DNA of 64,000 nucleotides. Origin: Streptomyces sp. NRRL S-646. GTDB taxonomy: Bacteria > Actinomycetota > Actinomycetes > Streptomycetales > Streptomycetaceae. Below, piece by piece: positions 9,031 to 17,836 of the stretch. The notes below the pieces were generated by a model. It saw only the letters and a list, made by a program, of their open reading frames with translations, ran no database searches and had not been told where the DNA came from. Each line of letters starts with the position of its first letter. The stretch's first letter is position 1. The stretch lies in assembly GCF_000720765.1 (NCBI RefSeq), contig NZ_JODC01000008.1:434001-498000 (forward strand), given 5' to 3'. Position numbers and translations under genes: made by a program.

Positions 9031-10079
9031 GCGTGGCTCCTCTGGACGGGTGAGCTCTGCCGGAACATCAGCACCAGGAGCCAGGGCGCGCCCAGCGTGG
9101 CGGTGACCGCCCCGACCGGCAGCCCCTCGATCGGCAGCAGGTGCTGGACCACCAGGTCGGAGGCGAGCAGCAGCACCGCTCCCGTCAGACCGGCCAGTCC
9201 CAGGGACACGGCCGTCGGCGGGCCGGTGACGAAGCGCACGATGTGCGGTACCGCGAGTGCCACGAAGGTCACCGGACCGGCGAGCGAGGCCGCAAGGGAC
9301 GCCAACGCCACGGCGACGAAGAGAAGTTGGAGGCGGGCGGCGGACGTGCGGAGGCCCAGGGCGCCCGCCGATTCGTCCCCGAGGTCGAGCACCGCCAGCC
9401 GGCGGTGCAGTACGAGGGCGGTGGCGAGCGCGAGCACCATGGCGCCGGCTGCCCCCCACACCTCCGTCCACGTCCGGCCGTACACCGACCCCGTGGTCCA
9501 CTGCAGCGCCGATCCGGCGAGTTCGGCCGGGAAGCGCACGATCATCAGGTTCACGGCGGCGGCCAGTCCCGCCTGCACGGCGAGCCCGGTGAGCACCAGC
9601 CGGGTGACGGCGAGCCCGGACCGCCAGGCGAACACGCCCAGTAGCAGCGCCGAGAGCAGACCCCCGCCCAGCGCGCCGACCGGGATCAGCGTCTGCGAGG
9701 CCCCGGCGGCGATCAGCGTGACCGCACCCAGCGAGGCTCCGCCTGTCACGCCCATGACATCGGGAGACGCCAGGGGGTTGCGGAACAACCGCTGCAGCAC
9801 GCAGCCCGCCGCTCCCAGACCGGCACCGGCGACGATCGCCGCCACCGCTCTGGGCGCCCGGAACTGCTGCACCACCAGCACGTCCCCGGAGTCCCCCAGC
9901 CCGACCAGCGCGCGCAGTGCCGTACCCGCGGGCATGGGCATCTCACCCGTCGTCAGGGATGCGGTGAGCAGCACGAACAGTGCGAGGAGACCGCTCGCTG
10001 CGAACACCAGGACACGGCGGCGCACCCGGGCCCGGGAGGTGGACTTCGCACGGGCGGACGGAACGACGGTGGCGGTCAT
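9027..10079 (-). CDS. Siderophore ABC transporter permease (FecCD family), second
   Basis: 350-residue FecCD permease with about nine to ten transmembrane segments after a basic cytoplasmic N terminus. Characteristic stretches are RAPRAVAAIVAGAGLG, RNPLASPDVMG and the ATPase-contacting GPVTFVALAVPHIVR. It forms the channel as a heterodimer with the product of 10076-11101. ATG at 10079 overlaps the preceding gene by 4 bp. Confidence 0.95.
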   Translation of the reverse strand: MTATVVPSARAKSTSRARVRRRVLVFAASGLLALFVLLTASLTTGEMPMPAGTALRALVGLGDSGDVLVVQQFRAPRAVAAIVAGAGLGAAGCVLQRLFRNPLASPDVMGVTGGASLGAVTLIAAGASQTLIPVGALGGGLLSALLLGVFAWRSGLAVTRLVLTGLAVQAGLAAAVNLMIVRFPAELAGSALQWTTGSVYGRTWTEVWGAAGAMVLALATALVLHRRLAVLDLGDESAGALGLRTSAARLQLLFVAVALASLAASLAGPVTFVALAVPHIVRFVTGPPTAVSLGLAGLTGAVLLLASDLVVQHLLPIEGLPVGAVTATLGAPWLLVLMFRQSSPVQRSHA

Positions 10080-11101
10080 CGGGCCACCTTCCGGGCCAGC
10101 AGCGCCAGCAGGGGAGCGCCGAGGAACGCCGTCACGATCCCGGCCTCCAGCTCCGAGGGGCGGATCACCATCCGGCCGAGGACATCGGCCGCGAGCAGCA
10201 GCAGCGGCCCGGCGATCAGACAGCCGGGCACCAGCAGCCGGTGGTCGGCGCCCAGCAGGGGACGTACGAGATGGGGCGCGGCGAGGCCGATGAAGGCGAT
10301 CGGCCCGGCCACTGCGACCGCCGACCCGGTGAGCAGGACCACCGCGATGCCGCCTGCCAGCCGGATCCGGGCCACCGGCACCCCAAGCGCCTGGGCCGAA
10401 TCGTCGCCCAGGGCAAGGGCGTTGAGGGCGGGGCAGACGGCGAGGGCGACCACCAGGCCGAGCAGCAGCGTCGGCAGCACGGGCCACAGCGCGTCGAGGG
10501 GCCTGCCTGACAGGGACCCGGCCAGCCAGAAGCGGGCCTCGTCGAGTGTGCGCTGGTTCAGCAGCATCACCGCCGACGTCCAGGACAGCAGCACCAGTTG
10601 GAGAACGGTGCCGCCGAGGGCGAGCCGTACGGGATCGATGTCCCCGGCCCGGCGGGCCAGCGCCTGGGCGAACAGGGCGGCCCCCGCGGCCCCGGCGAAC
10701 GCGAACCACACGTACTGCACAGGGTCGTTGAGCTTCAGCGTGAAGATCGCGACGACGACCGCGAAACCGGCGCCGGCGTTGATGCCGAGGGTGGTCGGCG
10801 ACGCGAGCGGGTTGCGGGTGATGCCCTGGGCGAGGGCCCCGGCGACCCCGAGCGCCGCGCCGACCGCGAGACCGATGACGGTGCGCGGCAGCCGCAGCCC
10901 GGTGACCACGAGCGCCTCCCGGCCATGGGCGTGGCCGAGCAATGCGTCGGCCACGGTGGTCAGGGGCACCGACCGTGCGCCGAGCGCGAGGCTCAGGGCG
11001 GTGCAGAGCACCAGCGCGCCCAGTCCGGCGAGGAACAGGGGGAGGTGTCTGAGGGCAGGGGAGGGCACACCGGTAGGTGCGCCCCGTTGGGTCGCAGTCA
11101 C
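10076..11101 (-). CDS. Siderophore ABC transporter permease (FecCD family), first
   Basis: 341-residue FecCD permease, first gene of the iron operon, starting at GTG 11101. Family segments include RLPRTVIGLAVGAALG, RNPLASPTTLGINAGAG and GPIAFIGLAAPHLVR (coupling helix region). The start lies only about 10 bp downstream of an iron box (11113-11131), so the box probably covers the promoter or the transcript start and the mRNA leader must be short. Confidence 0.95.
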   Translation of the reverse strand: MTATQRGAPTGVPSPALRHLPLFLAGLGALVLCTALSLALGARSVPLTTVADALLGHAHGREALVVTGLRLPRTVIGLAVGAALGVAGALAQGITRNPLASPTTLGINAGAGFAVVVAIFTLKLNDPVQYVWFAFAGAAGAALFAQALARRAGDIDPVRLALGGTVLQLVLLSWTSAVMLLNQRTLDEARFWLAGSLSGRPLDALWPVLPTLLLGLVVALAVCPALNALALGDDSAQALGVPVARIRLAGGIAVVLLTGSAVAVAGPIAFIGLAAPHLVRPLLGADHRLLVPGCLIAGPLLLLAADVLGRMVIRPSELEAGIVTAFLGAPLLALLARKVAR

Positions 11102-11112
11102 AAGGGGTGAGC

Positions 11113-11131
11113 TTAGGCAAGCCTTGCTTTA
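11113..11131. promoter_or_regulatory. Iron box (DmdR1/IdeR-type operator), operon side
   Basis: TTAGGCAAGCCTTGCTTTA is a 19-bp interrupted palindrome (AGGCAAG / CTTGCTT around a central C) close to the actinobacterial DmdR/IdeR consensus TTAGGTTAGGCTAACCTAA. It lies immediately upstream of the first permease gene of the minus-strand iron operon. Expected effect: repression when Fe(II) is plentiful. Confidence 0.85.
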
Positions 11132-11191
11132 GTTATCAACTGGCCATGCGAGCGCTGTGAGGCGGCTCGACATGGAACTCCCTTGATCGAT

Positions 11192-11210
11192 TAAGGTAAG
11201 CCTTGCCTAT
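11192..11210. promoter_or_regulatory. Iron box (DmdR1/IdeR-type operator), reductase side
   Basis: TAAGGTAAGCCTTGCCTAT is a 19-bp near-palindrome matching the iron-box consensus, 38 bp before the ATG of the ferric reductase gene. Together with the box at 11113-11131 it gives each of the two divergent promoters its own operator. Confidence 0.87.
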
Positions 11211-11248
11211 TTAACCTCAGCCGAAACATCCCGCACTGGAGCACGCCC

Positions 11249-12088
11249 ATGGCCGTGGCCGTCCCGAAGACCTCACCGGACCGTGCCGTCGGCCACGCCC
11301 TCGGCGACGTCTACCGACGGCTCGCCGACGTCTGTGCGGCGCTGGACGTACGGGTCGCGGAGACCTCGGGCCAAGTGGGTGTGACGGCGGCCGAGTTGGC
11401 GTCCGACCGCACCGCCCTGGACGCCTTCGTCGACGCCGAGGCGGCCCGCATCCACGACCGCTACGATGTCGCCGTACGCCCGGCCGTCGCCGCCTCCCGG
11501 GCCCTGCACGACTACGCCTGGTCGGTCGGCGTGCTCATCGGCGGCGCCTGGTACCTGGAACGCCGGGTGCCCCGGATCCGGCCCGAGGACCTGCGGCTGG
11601 ACCTCGCCACGGGTGCGTACGAGATCACACCCGGGACCGAGCTCGCCTGTCTGCCCGGCGACCCCGTCGCCTCGCTCCCCGGAGTGCTGACGGTCCCTCA
11701 GGAGGATCAGCTGCGGGCCGCGCTGCGCATGGCGATGGCCGACCACATGCGTCCGCTGCTGTCCGCGATCGGCCCCGTGGCACGACGTGGGACGCGTTCC
11801 CTCTGGGGCATGGTCGCCGACGACCTGGTGTCCGGCATCTGGTACCTGGGCCGCATGCTCGGCCAGGAGAGCGACGCCGTACGGGCCGCCACCGAAGTGC
11901 TCCCGATCGCCGTGCCCCCATATCCCAGCGGCGCCGACTTCCGCCACCTGACGGCCGAGAACGGCCAACGCCACGCGACACGTACCCGCACCGGCTGCTG
12001 CATGTTCTACGCGATCCGCCCTGCGGAGGCCTGCGTGACCTGCCCCCGCACGCCCGACGCGGAGCGCTTGCGCAGACTCCAGAACTGA
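11249..12088 (+). CDS. FhuF-like [2Fe-2S] ferric-siderophore reductase
   Basis: 279-residue cytoplasmic protein of the siderophore-iron reductase family. The diagnostic C-terminal cluster motif C-C-x10-C-x2-C is present: C250, C251, C262 and C265 in a GCCMFYA...CVTCPR context. FhuF-type proteins reduce Fe(III)-siderophore to release Fe(II) in the cytoplasm. It is transcribed divergently from the siderophore import and biosynthesis operon, with two iron boxes between, so it is very probably co-regulated and completes the iron cycle of synthesis, export, uptake and reductive release. Confidence 0.9.
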   Translation: MAVAVPKTSPDRAVGHALGDVYRRLADVCAALDVRVAETSGQVGVTAAELASDRTALDAFVDAEAARIHDRYDVAVRPAVAASRALHDYAWSVGVLIGGAWYLERRVPRIRPEDLRLDLATGAYEITPGTELACLPGDPVASLPGVLTVPQEDQLRAALRMAMADHMRPLLSAIGPVARRGTRSLWGMVADDLVSGIWYLGRMLGQESDAVRAATEVLPIAVPPYPSGADFRHLTAENGQRHATRTRTGCCMFYAIRPAEACVTCPRTPDAERLRRLQN

Positions 12089-12118
12089 GAAAGAGACGGC
12101 CGGGGAAAGCGCCCGCCA

Positions 12119-12187
12119 GGGGCGCGGGGCTGTGTCGATATGCAGCTCCGCCGCGTGGGCGAGACCAGCCACGACGGCAGCCGCAGT
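12119..12187 (+). repeat. Interspersed REP-like repeat, copy A
   Basis: About 69 bp between convergent genes that aligns with 50153-50222 over its length. Shared blocks include GGGGCGCG, GCTCCGCCGCG, GGGCG and CCACGACG, and a small hairpin GCAG-CTCCG-CCGC. Both copies are intergenic. I recognise this as a sequence commonly dispersed in Streptomyces chromosomes. Here it may act as a bidirectional terminator or mRNA-stabilising end; that role is inferred. Confidence 0.75.
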
Positions 12188-12207
12188 CGAACGGAAAACC
12201 CGTCAAA

Positions 12208-13962
12208 TCAGTCGGCGGTGGCAAGAAACTGCGTTGCCGCCAACTCGGCATACAACGGATCTCCGGCAACCAACTCCCGATGGGTCCCAACCGCCCGCAC
12301 CCGCCCTGCATCCATCACCACAATCCGATCGGCCATCGTCACCGTGGACAGCCGGTGCGCAACAACAAGAACCGTTGTAGTTCGGGCGACATCGCCGACC
12401 GTATCCCGCAGCGCCGCCTCATTGACCGCGTCCAACTGCGACGTCGCCTCGTCGAGCAGCAAGAGCCGCGGACGACGCAGCAGCGCCCGGGCGATGGCAA
12501 CCCGCTGCCGCTCGCCGCCGGAGAGTTTGGTGCCGCGGTGTCCCACGAGGGTGTCCAGGCCTTTCGGCAGCCGGGAAACCAGACCGTCCAGACGCGTCGT
12601 CTTGAGCACCCGAGCGATGGCGTCCTCGGACGCATCCGGGTTGCCCAGCAGCAGATTGTCCCGCAGCGAACCGGACAGCACGGGAGCGTCCTGCTCCACA
12701 TAGCCGATCGCCGACCGGAGCCTCGGCAACTCCCAGTCCTGCAGGCCGAGTCCGTCCAGGGTGATGGTGCCGGACTCGGGATCGTAGAACCGCTCGATGA
12801 GGGAGAACACCGTCGTCTTGCCGGCGCCGGACGGGCCGACGAACGCCGTCATACCGCGGGCCGGCACCGAGAACGTCACCCCGTGATGGACATACGGCAG
12901 ATCGTCGGCGTACCGGAAGCGGACCTCGTCGAAGGCGAGCGCGGCCGGTTCCGCGCCCGAGGTGGGCAACGGCGCGGGCCGGGCCGCCGGTTCGGAGGGC
13001 AGGCTCAGCGCCTCCTGGATGCGGGCGAGGGCGGCGGCGCCCGTCTGGTACTGCGTGATCGCGCCCACCACCTGCTGGATCGGCGACATCAGATAGAAGA
13101 CGTACAGCAGGAACGCGACCAGCGTGCCCACCTGGATGGCGCCGGTCGCCACCCGTGCCCCGCCCACCGCGAGCACCGTGATGAAGGCGATTTGCATCGC
13201 GAGACCGGCCGTGTTGCCCGCCGCCGCCGACCACTTGGCGGCCCGCACGCTCTGCCGCCACGAATCCTCGGCGGCCTCGTGCAGCGTCCGCTCCTCCCGG
13301 TGCTCGGCACCCGATGCCTTCACCGTGCGCAGGGCGCCGAGGATCCGCTCCAGCGAGGCGCCCATCACGCCGACCGCGTCCTGCGCCTGCCGGCTGGCCC
13401 GGTTGATGCGCGGCACGATCACGCCGAGCACCGTGCCCGCCCCGAGGATCACACACAGGGTGACCCCGAGAAGCACCGGATCCACCAGCCCCATCATCAC
13501 CACCGTGGCCACGAGTGTGAGCCCGCCCGTGCCCAGGCCGACCAGCGAATCGGTGGTGACCTCGCGCAGCAGCGTGGTGTCGGAGGTGATGCGGGCCATC
13601 AGGTCGCCCGGCTCGCTGCGGTCGACCGCGGGGATCCGCAGCCGCAGCAGGTACGAGGACAGGGCGCGCCGCGCGCCGAGCACCACCGACTCCGCGGTCC
13701 GCCGCAGCACATACGAACCGAGCGCGCCCACCGCGGCGTTGGTGACCACCAGCCCCGACATGGCGAGCAGCGCACCGGTGATGGCCCGGTCGTTCGACAG
13801 GTCGTCGATCAGCCCCTTGGCCACCAGCGGCAGCAGCAGCCCGGTGGCCCCCGTGACCAGCGACAACAGCGCGCCCGTCAGCAGGGCCCACCGATGTGGC
13901 CGTACATAGGCGAGGAGCAGCCGCCAGGCGGGCGGTCGGGGCTCGGTCTCTGGGGTGCTCAC
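12208..13962 (-). CDS. ABC exporter, fused membrane and ATPase domains
   Basis: 584-residue half-transporter with six transmembrane helices in residues about 20-310 and an ATPase domain from about 345. Walker A is GPSGAGKT, signature LSGGERQR, Walker B LLLLDEAT, with the switch histidine in VVAHRLSTV. It resembles multidrug/lipid exporters (MsbA/LmrA/BmrA type) that work as homodimers. The start is GTG at 13962. It is a single gene, convergent with the ferric reductase and divergent from the formaldehyde dehydrogenase; a role in siderophore efflux is possible but the iron boxes do not control it. Substrate unknown. Confidence 0.92.
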   Translation of the reverse strand: MSTPETEPRPPAWRLLLAYVRPHRWALLTGALLSLVTGATGLLLPLVAKGLIDDLSNDRAITGALLAMSGLVVTNAAVGALGSYVLRRTAESVVLGARRALSSYLLRLRIPAVDRSEPGDLMARITSDTTLLREVTTDSLVGLGTGGLTLVATVVMMGLVDPVLLGVTLCVILGAGTVLGVIVPRINRASRQAQDAVGVMGASLERILGALRTVKASGAEHREERTLHEAAEDSWRQSVRAAKWSAAAGNTAGLAMQIAFITVLAVGGARVATGAIQVGTLVAFLLYVFYLMSPIQQVVGAITQYQTGAAALARIQEALSLPSEPAARPAPLPTSGAEPAALAFDEVRFRYADDLPYVHHGVTFSVPARGMTAFVGPSGAGKTTVFSLIERFYDPESGTITLDGLGLQDWELPRLRSAIGYVEQDAPVLSGSLRDNLLLGNPDASEDAIARVLKTTRLDGLVSRLPKGLDTLVGHRGTKLSGGERQRVAIARALLRRPRLLLLDEATSQLDAVNEAALRDTVGDVARTTTVLVVAHRLSTVTMADRIVVMDAGRVRAVGTHRELVAGDPLYAELAATQFLATAD

Positions 13963-14132
13963 GGGGCTCCTCGGGAGTCGTGCGGAGCATTCAGGCTACG
14001 TCGGCGCCCGCGCCGAGGCGCGGTCACTCCCGGACATGGACGGCGCGCACGCAGCGGGCTCCGGCACCGTTACTGATCAGTCACCCGTAGGGTCGGAAGC
14101 ACGGACACCTGCAGACGAAAGGGTTCAACACC

Positions 14133-15218
14133 ATGGCGCAGGAAGTACGCGGCGTGATCGCACCGGGCAAGGGCGAGCCGGTGCGGGTGGAGACGATCGT
14201 CGTGCCGGACCCCGGCCCGGGGGAGGCGGTCGTACGGATCCAGGCGTGCGGGGTGTGTCATACCGATCTGCACTACAAGCAGGGCGGAATCAGCGACGAG
14301 TTCCCCTTCCTGCTCGGTCATGAGGCGGCCGGTGTGGTGGAGTCGGTCGGCGCGGGCGTCACGGACGTCGCACCCGGCGACTTCGTCATCCTCAACTGGC
14401 GTGCCGTGTGCGGGAATTGCCGGGCCTGTCTGCGGGGGCGGCCCTGGTACTGCTTCAACACCCACAACGCCGAGCAGAAGATGACCCTCACCGACGGCAC
14501 CGAGCTGTCCCCGGCCCTCGGCATCGGCGCGTTCGCGGAGAAGACGCTGGTTGCGGCCGGGCAGTGCACGAAGGTGGACGCGAGTGTCGCCCCGCAGGTG
14601 GCCGGGCTGCTGGGCTGCGGGGTGATGGCCGGCATCGGCGCGGCGATCAACACCGGCAACGTCGGCCGCGGCGACTCGGTCGCCGTCATCGGCTGCGGGG
14701 GCGTGGGTGACGCGGCGATCGCGGGGGCCAACCTGGCGGGCGCCGCGAAGATCATCGCCGTGGACCTGGACGACCGGAAGCTGACCAAGGCACGGGAGAT
14801 GGGCGCCACGCACACGGTCAACTCCAAGGAGAGCGACCCCGTGGCGGCCATCCGCGAGCTGACCGGCGGCTTCGGCGCCGACGTCGTCATCGAGGCGGTC
14901 GGCCGCCCGGAGACGTACAAGCAGGCCTTCTACGCCCGCGACCTCGCCGGCACGGTCGTTCTGGTCGGTGTGCCCACGCCGGAGATGAAGCTCGAACTGC
15001 CCCTCCTGGACGTCTTCGGACGCGGCGGATCGCTGAAGTCGTCCTGGTACGGCGACTGCCTGCCCTCCCGCGACTTCCCGATGCTCATCGACCTGCACCT
15101 CCAGGGCCGCCTGCCGCTGGACAAGTTCGTCACCGAGACCATCCAACTCACCGACGTGGAGAAGGCGTTCGAGCGGATGCACCACGGCGACGTGCTGCGC
15201 TCGGTGGTGGTGCTGTGA
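14133..15218 (+). CDS. mscR: S-(hydroxymethyl)mycothiol dehydrogenase
   Basis: 361-residue zinc-dependent alcohol dehydrogenase (class III-like). Catalytic zinc ligands are C42 and H63/E64 ([14 protein letters not shown]). The structural zinc cysteines are C93, C96, C99 and C107. The NAD-binding motif is GCGGVGD, about 195-201. Overall pattern and length match MscR/AdhE2 of actinobacteria, which oxidises the formaldehyde-mycothiol adduct with NAD+ to S-formylmycothiol. The downstream MBL gene overlaps by 1 bp (TGATG), a pair also found around mscR in mycobacteria. Role: formaldehyde (and possibly S-nitrosomycothiol) detoxification. Confidence 0.9.
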   Translation: MAQEVRGVIAPGKGEPVRVETIVVPDPGPGEAVVRIQACGVCHTDLHYKQGGISDEFPFLLGHEAAGVVESVGAGVTDVAPGDFVILNWRAVCGNCRACLRGRPWYCFNTHNAEQKMTLTDGTELSPALGIGAFAEKTLVAAGQCTKVDASVAPQVAGLLGCGVMAGIGAAINTGNVGRGDSVAVIGCGGVGDAAIAGANLAGAAKIIAVDLDDRKLTKAREMGATHTVNSKESDPVAAIRELTGGFGADVVIEAVGRPETYKQAFYARDLAGTVVLVGVPTPEMKLELPLLDVFGRGGSLKSSWYGDCLPSRDFPMLIDLHLQGRLPLDKFVTETIQLTDVEKAFERMHHGDVLRSVVVL

Positions 15219-15847
15219 TGGCCGCACGCATCGAACGCCTCGTCACCTCCGGCACCTTCAGCCTGGACGGCGGCACATGGGAGGTGGACAACAACGTGTG
15301 GATCGTCGGCGACGACCACGAGGTCATCGTCATCGACGCGGCCCACGACGCCGACGCCATCGCCGAAGCCGTCGGGGACCGCCGGCTGGCGGCCATCGTG
15401 TGCACCCACGCCCACAACGACCACGTCGACGCCGCGCCCGCGCTCGCCGACCGCACCGGCGCGACCATCTGGCTGCACCCCGACGACCTGCCGCTGTGGA
15501 AGCTGACCCACCCCGACCGCGACCCCGACGCCCACCTGGCCGACGGCCAGGTCATCGAGGCGGCCGGGGTCGACCTGACAGTGATCCACACCCCCGGCCA
15601 TGCGCCGGGCGCCGTCTGCCTGTACGACCCCGCCCTGGCCACGGTCTTCACCGGCGACACCCTCTTCCAGGGCGGCCCCGGCGCGACCGGCCGCTCGTAC
15701 TCCCACTTCCCGACGATCATCGACTCCATCCGCGACCGCCTGCTGCCCCTCCCCGCGGAGACCAAGGTCCTCACCGGCCACGGCGATGCGACCACCATCG
15801 GAGCCGAAGCACCCCACCTGGAGGAATGGATCGCCCGCGGCCACTGA
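15218..15847 (+). CDS. Metallo-beta-lactamase-fold hydrolase partnered with mscR
   Basis: 209-residue MBL-fold protein. The metal motif T-H-A-H-N-D-H-V-D has H64, H66, D68 and H69; a second histidine lies in HTPGHAPG and the bridging aspartate in TGDTLF; a later TGHGD histidine completes a glyoxalase-II-like site. It is translationally coupled to mscR. A thioester substrate such as S-formylmycothiol would complete formaldehyde oxidation to formate; this is a context inference, not shown by sequence. ATG 15218 is preferred; an in-frame GTG lies one codon earlier. Confidence 0.88.
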   Translation: MAARIERLVTSGTFSLDGGTWEVDNNVWIVGDDHEVIVIDAAHDADAIAEAVGDRRLAAIVCTHAHNDHVDAAPALADRTGATIWLHPDDLPLWKLTHPDRDPDAHLADGQVIEAAGVDLTVIHTPGHAPGAVCLYDPALATVFTGDTLFQGGPGATGRSYSHFPTIIDSIRDRLLPLPAETKVLTGHGDATTIGAEAPHLEEWIARGH

Positions 15848-15889
15848 GCCCTGCCGGCCAAGCCTCTGGCCGACCTATGATCACGTCCC

Positions 15890-16258
15890 ATGACTTCTGG
15901 AACCCTCATGGACCTCAACGGCGTGCGCGTCCTGCGCTGCGCGCCCGACGGCCCGCTGCTCGACGGTGAACAGGCTGCGCTCGATGTGATCGGCGATGCG
16001 ATGGGGTACGAGGCGGAGGTGGTGGCGGTGCCCGTCGAGCGGGTGGCGGACGAGTTCTTCCGGCTGCGGTCGGGGATTGCGGGCGCGGTCATGCAGAAGT
16101 TCGTGAACTACCGGGTACGGCTCGTCGTCCTCGGTGACCTCTCCGAGCACCTCTCAGGCAGCTCGGCACTGCGCGACTTCGTCCACGAGACCAACCAGGG
16201 CGGCCATATCTGGTTCCTGGCGGACGAGGACGCCCTCGACGCGAGACTGCAAGCGTAA
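15890..16258 (+). CDS. DUF4180 family protein
   Basis: 122-residue protein with the features of the DUF4180 family: a short N-terminal beta-rich part, conserved RVADEFFRLRSGIAGAVMQKFVNYRVRLVVLGD, and a C-terminal FVHETNQGGHIWFLADE. Function of the family is unknown. Soluble, no signal peptide. It stands alone between the mscR pair and an SDR gene. Confidence 0.75.
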   Translation: MTSGTLMDLNGVRVLRCAPDGPLLDGEQAALDVIGDAMGYEAEVVAVPVERVADEFFRLRSGIAGAVMQKFVNYRVRLVVLGDLSEHLSGSSALRDFVHETNQGGHIWFLADEDALDARLQA

Positions 16259-16333
16259 AAGGCGACAGAAGGTGTCCGGCTTTCCCGGCACCCTCGACAG
16301 GGACAGCAGTCGTAGGGGAAGGGAAGGCCGGAC

Positions 16334-17248
16334 ATGTCCGCACCACTGAAGGGCAAGGTGGCGCTGGTCGCCGGGGCGACACGGGGCGCGGGCCGCGGGA
16401 TCGCGGTGCAGCTCGGTGCCGCCGGTGCCACGGTCTACGTCACCGGACGTACCACCCGTGCGCAGCGCTCGGAGTACGACCGCCCCGAGACCATCGAGGA
16501 CACCGCCGACTTTGTCACCGAGGCAGGCGGCCAGGGCATCGCCGTCCCCACCGACCACCTCGACCCTGCACAGGTCCGCACCCTCGTGGACCGCATCGCG
16601 GACGAACAGGGCCGCCTCGACCTCCTCGTCAACGACATCTGGGGCGGCGAGAACCTCTTCGCCTGGGACAGGCCCGTCTGGGAGCACGACCTCGACGACG
16701 GACTCCGGCTGCTCCGGCTCGCCGTCGAGACCCATGCCATCACCAGCCACCACGCCCTGCCCCTCCTCCTGCGCCACCCCGGCGGCCTGGTAGTCGAGGT
16801 CACCGACGGAACCGCCGAGTACAACCGCGACACCTACCGCGTCTCCTTCTTCTACGACCTCGCCAAGGCGTCCGTGCTGCGCATGGCTTTCGCGCTGAGC
16901 CATGAACTCGGACCGCGAGGGGCGACAGCCGTCGCGCTGACACCCGGCTGGCTGCGCTCGGAGATCATGCTCGACCAGTTCGGCGTACGGGAGGACAACT
17001 GGCGCGACGCCCTCGAACGCGTCCCCCACTTCGCCATCTCCGAGACCCCGCACTACGTGGGCCGCGCCGTCGCCGCCCTCGCCATCGACCCCGACGTGGC
17101 CCGGTGGAACGGCGCCTCCCTCTCCAGCGGCTCACTGGCCCAGGAGTACGGCTTCACGGACCTCGACGGCAGCCGCCCGGACGCCTGGCGGTATCTCGTC
17201 GAGGTCCAGGACGCGGGGAAGCCGGCGGACACGACCGGCTACCGCTGA
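16334..17248 (+). CDS. SDR family oxidoreductase (DHRS1-like)
   Basis: 304-residue short-chain dehydrogenase/reductase. The NAD(P) motif is GATRGAGRG near residue 14, the catalytic pair is in FFYDLAKAS (Tyr-x3-Lys), and the Gly-rich VNDIWGG replaces the usual NNAG, as in the DHRS1-like subgroup. The C terminus is extended past the core. ATG 16334 follows a GGGGAAGGGAAGG-rich ribosome site. It overlaps the end of the convergent gene 17239-17787 by 10 bp. Substrate unknown. Confidence 0.87.
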   Translation: MSAPLKGKVALVAGATRGAGRGIAVQLGAAGATVYVTGRTTRAQRSEYDRPETIEDTADFVTEAGGQGIAVPTDHLDPAQVRTLVDRIADEQGRLDLLVNDIWGGENLFAWDRPVWEHDLDDGLRLLRLAVETHAITSHHALPLLLRHPGGLVVEVTDGTAEYNRDTYRVSFFYDLAKASVLRMAFALSHELGPRGATAVALTPGWLRSEIMLDQFGVREDNWRDALERVPHFAISETPHYVGRAVAALAIDPDVARWNGASLSSGSLAQEYGFTDLDGSRPDAWRYLVEVQDAGKPADTTGYR

Positions 17249-17787
17249 GGAGGCACGGGGTCCCCGGCGCGGACTGACCAGCGCGCAGAGTGGCCCGGCG
17301 GGAGGCCGAGGTCCTCCCGCACCGCCGCGTAGTAGGCCGCACGTCCGGCGCGCTGCTGATCCAGCAGCGAACGCCAGGCCTCAGGATCCCGCGTGCCCTC
17401 ACGCACGAAGCGCTCCATCTCCATCACCGTCACGACCCAGGCCCGTGACTTGGTCACCGCCTCGGGGCTGCCGAGCATGATCAGCGCCTCGCCCGCCGGA
17501 TCTCGTCCGGCGTTCGCCGCGGCCAGCAGCGGCTTGGCCTCTTCGAGGGTGAGAGGATCCGGGTGCGTCCCGTTGCCGAGTTCGGAAGCGACCCGGTACG
17601 TCACCGTGACCGTCTGCTTCACCGACCGCGCGTAGTCGGAGTACACCGCCAGCCGTCTCTCCTCCCAACGCGCCGTCTGCTCGCGCCGGAACCTCACCTG
17701 GTCGCCCCGCACGACCGCCAGATAGGAACCGAACGCGCCGATCACCACACCGATGAGCGCGGGAAGTTGCTGTATGAACGCGGACAT
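17239..17787 (-). CDS. Small membrane-anchored protein of unknown function
   Basis: 182 residues. One N-terminal hydrophobic helix (about residues 8-26, LIGVVIGAFGSYLAVV) is followed by an Arg/Glu-rich, mostly helical cytoplasmic domain with possible coiled-coil character (RFRREQTARWEERRLAVYSDYARSV). No enzymatic motif seen. Similar one-helix proteins are common in Streptomyces, but I cannot name a family. Convergent with the SDR gene and overlapping its end. Confidence 0.65.
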   Translation of the reverse strand: MSAFIQQLPALIGVVIGAFGSYLAVVRGDQVRFRREQTARWEERRLAVYSDYARSVKQTVTVTYRVASELGNGTHPDPLTLEEAKPLLAAANAGRDPAGEALIMLGSPEAVTKSRAWVVTVMEMERFVREGTRDPEAWRSLLDQQRAGRAAYYAAVREDLGLPPGHSARWSVRAGDPVPPQR

Positions 17788-17836
17788 GGCCGCACGCTAT
17801 CTGCCGCGTAGATCATTCCGGGAGTAGCTTCAGCCC

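Noticed and set aside
32..11101. Desferrioxamine biosynthesis (des) cluster
   Set aside because: No lysine N-hydroxylase, no acyl-CoA acyltransferase and no group-II lysine decarboxylase; two NIS synthetases and a fold-III PLP enzyme are present instead.
12208..13962. ABC exporter as part of the siderophore operon
   Set aside because: It is on the far side of the reductase gene, convergent with it, has no iron box and is separated by a REP-like repeat; an MFS exporter already lies inside the biosynthetic genes.
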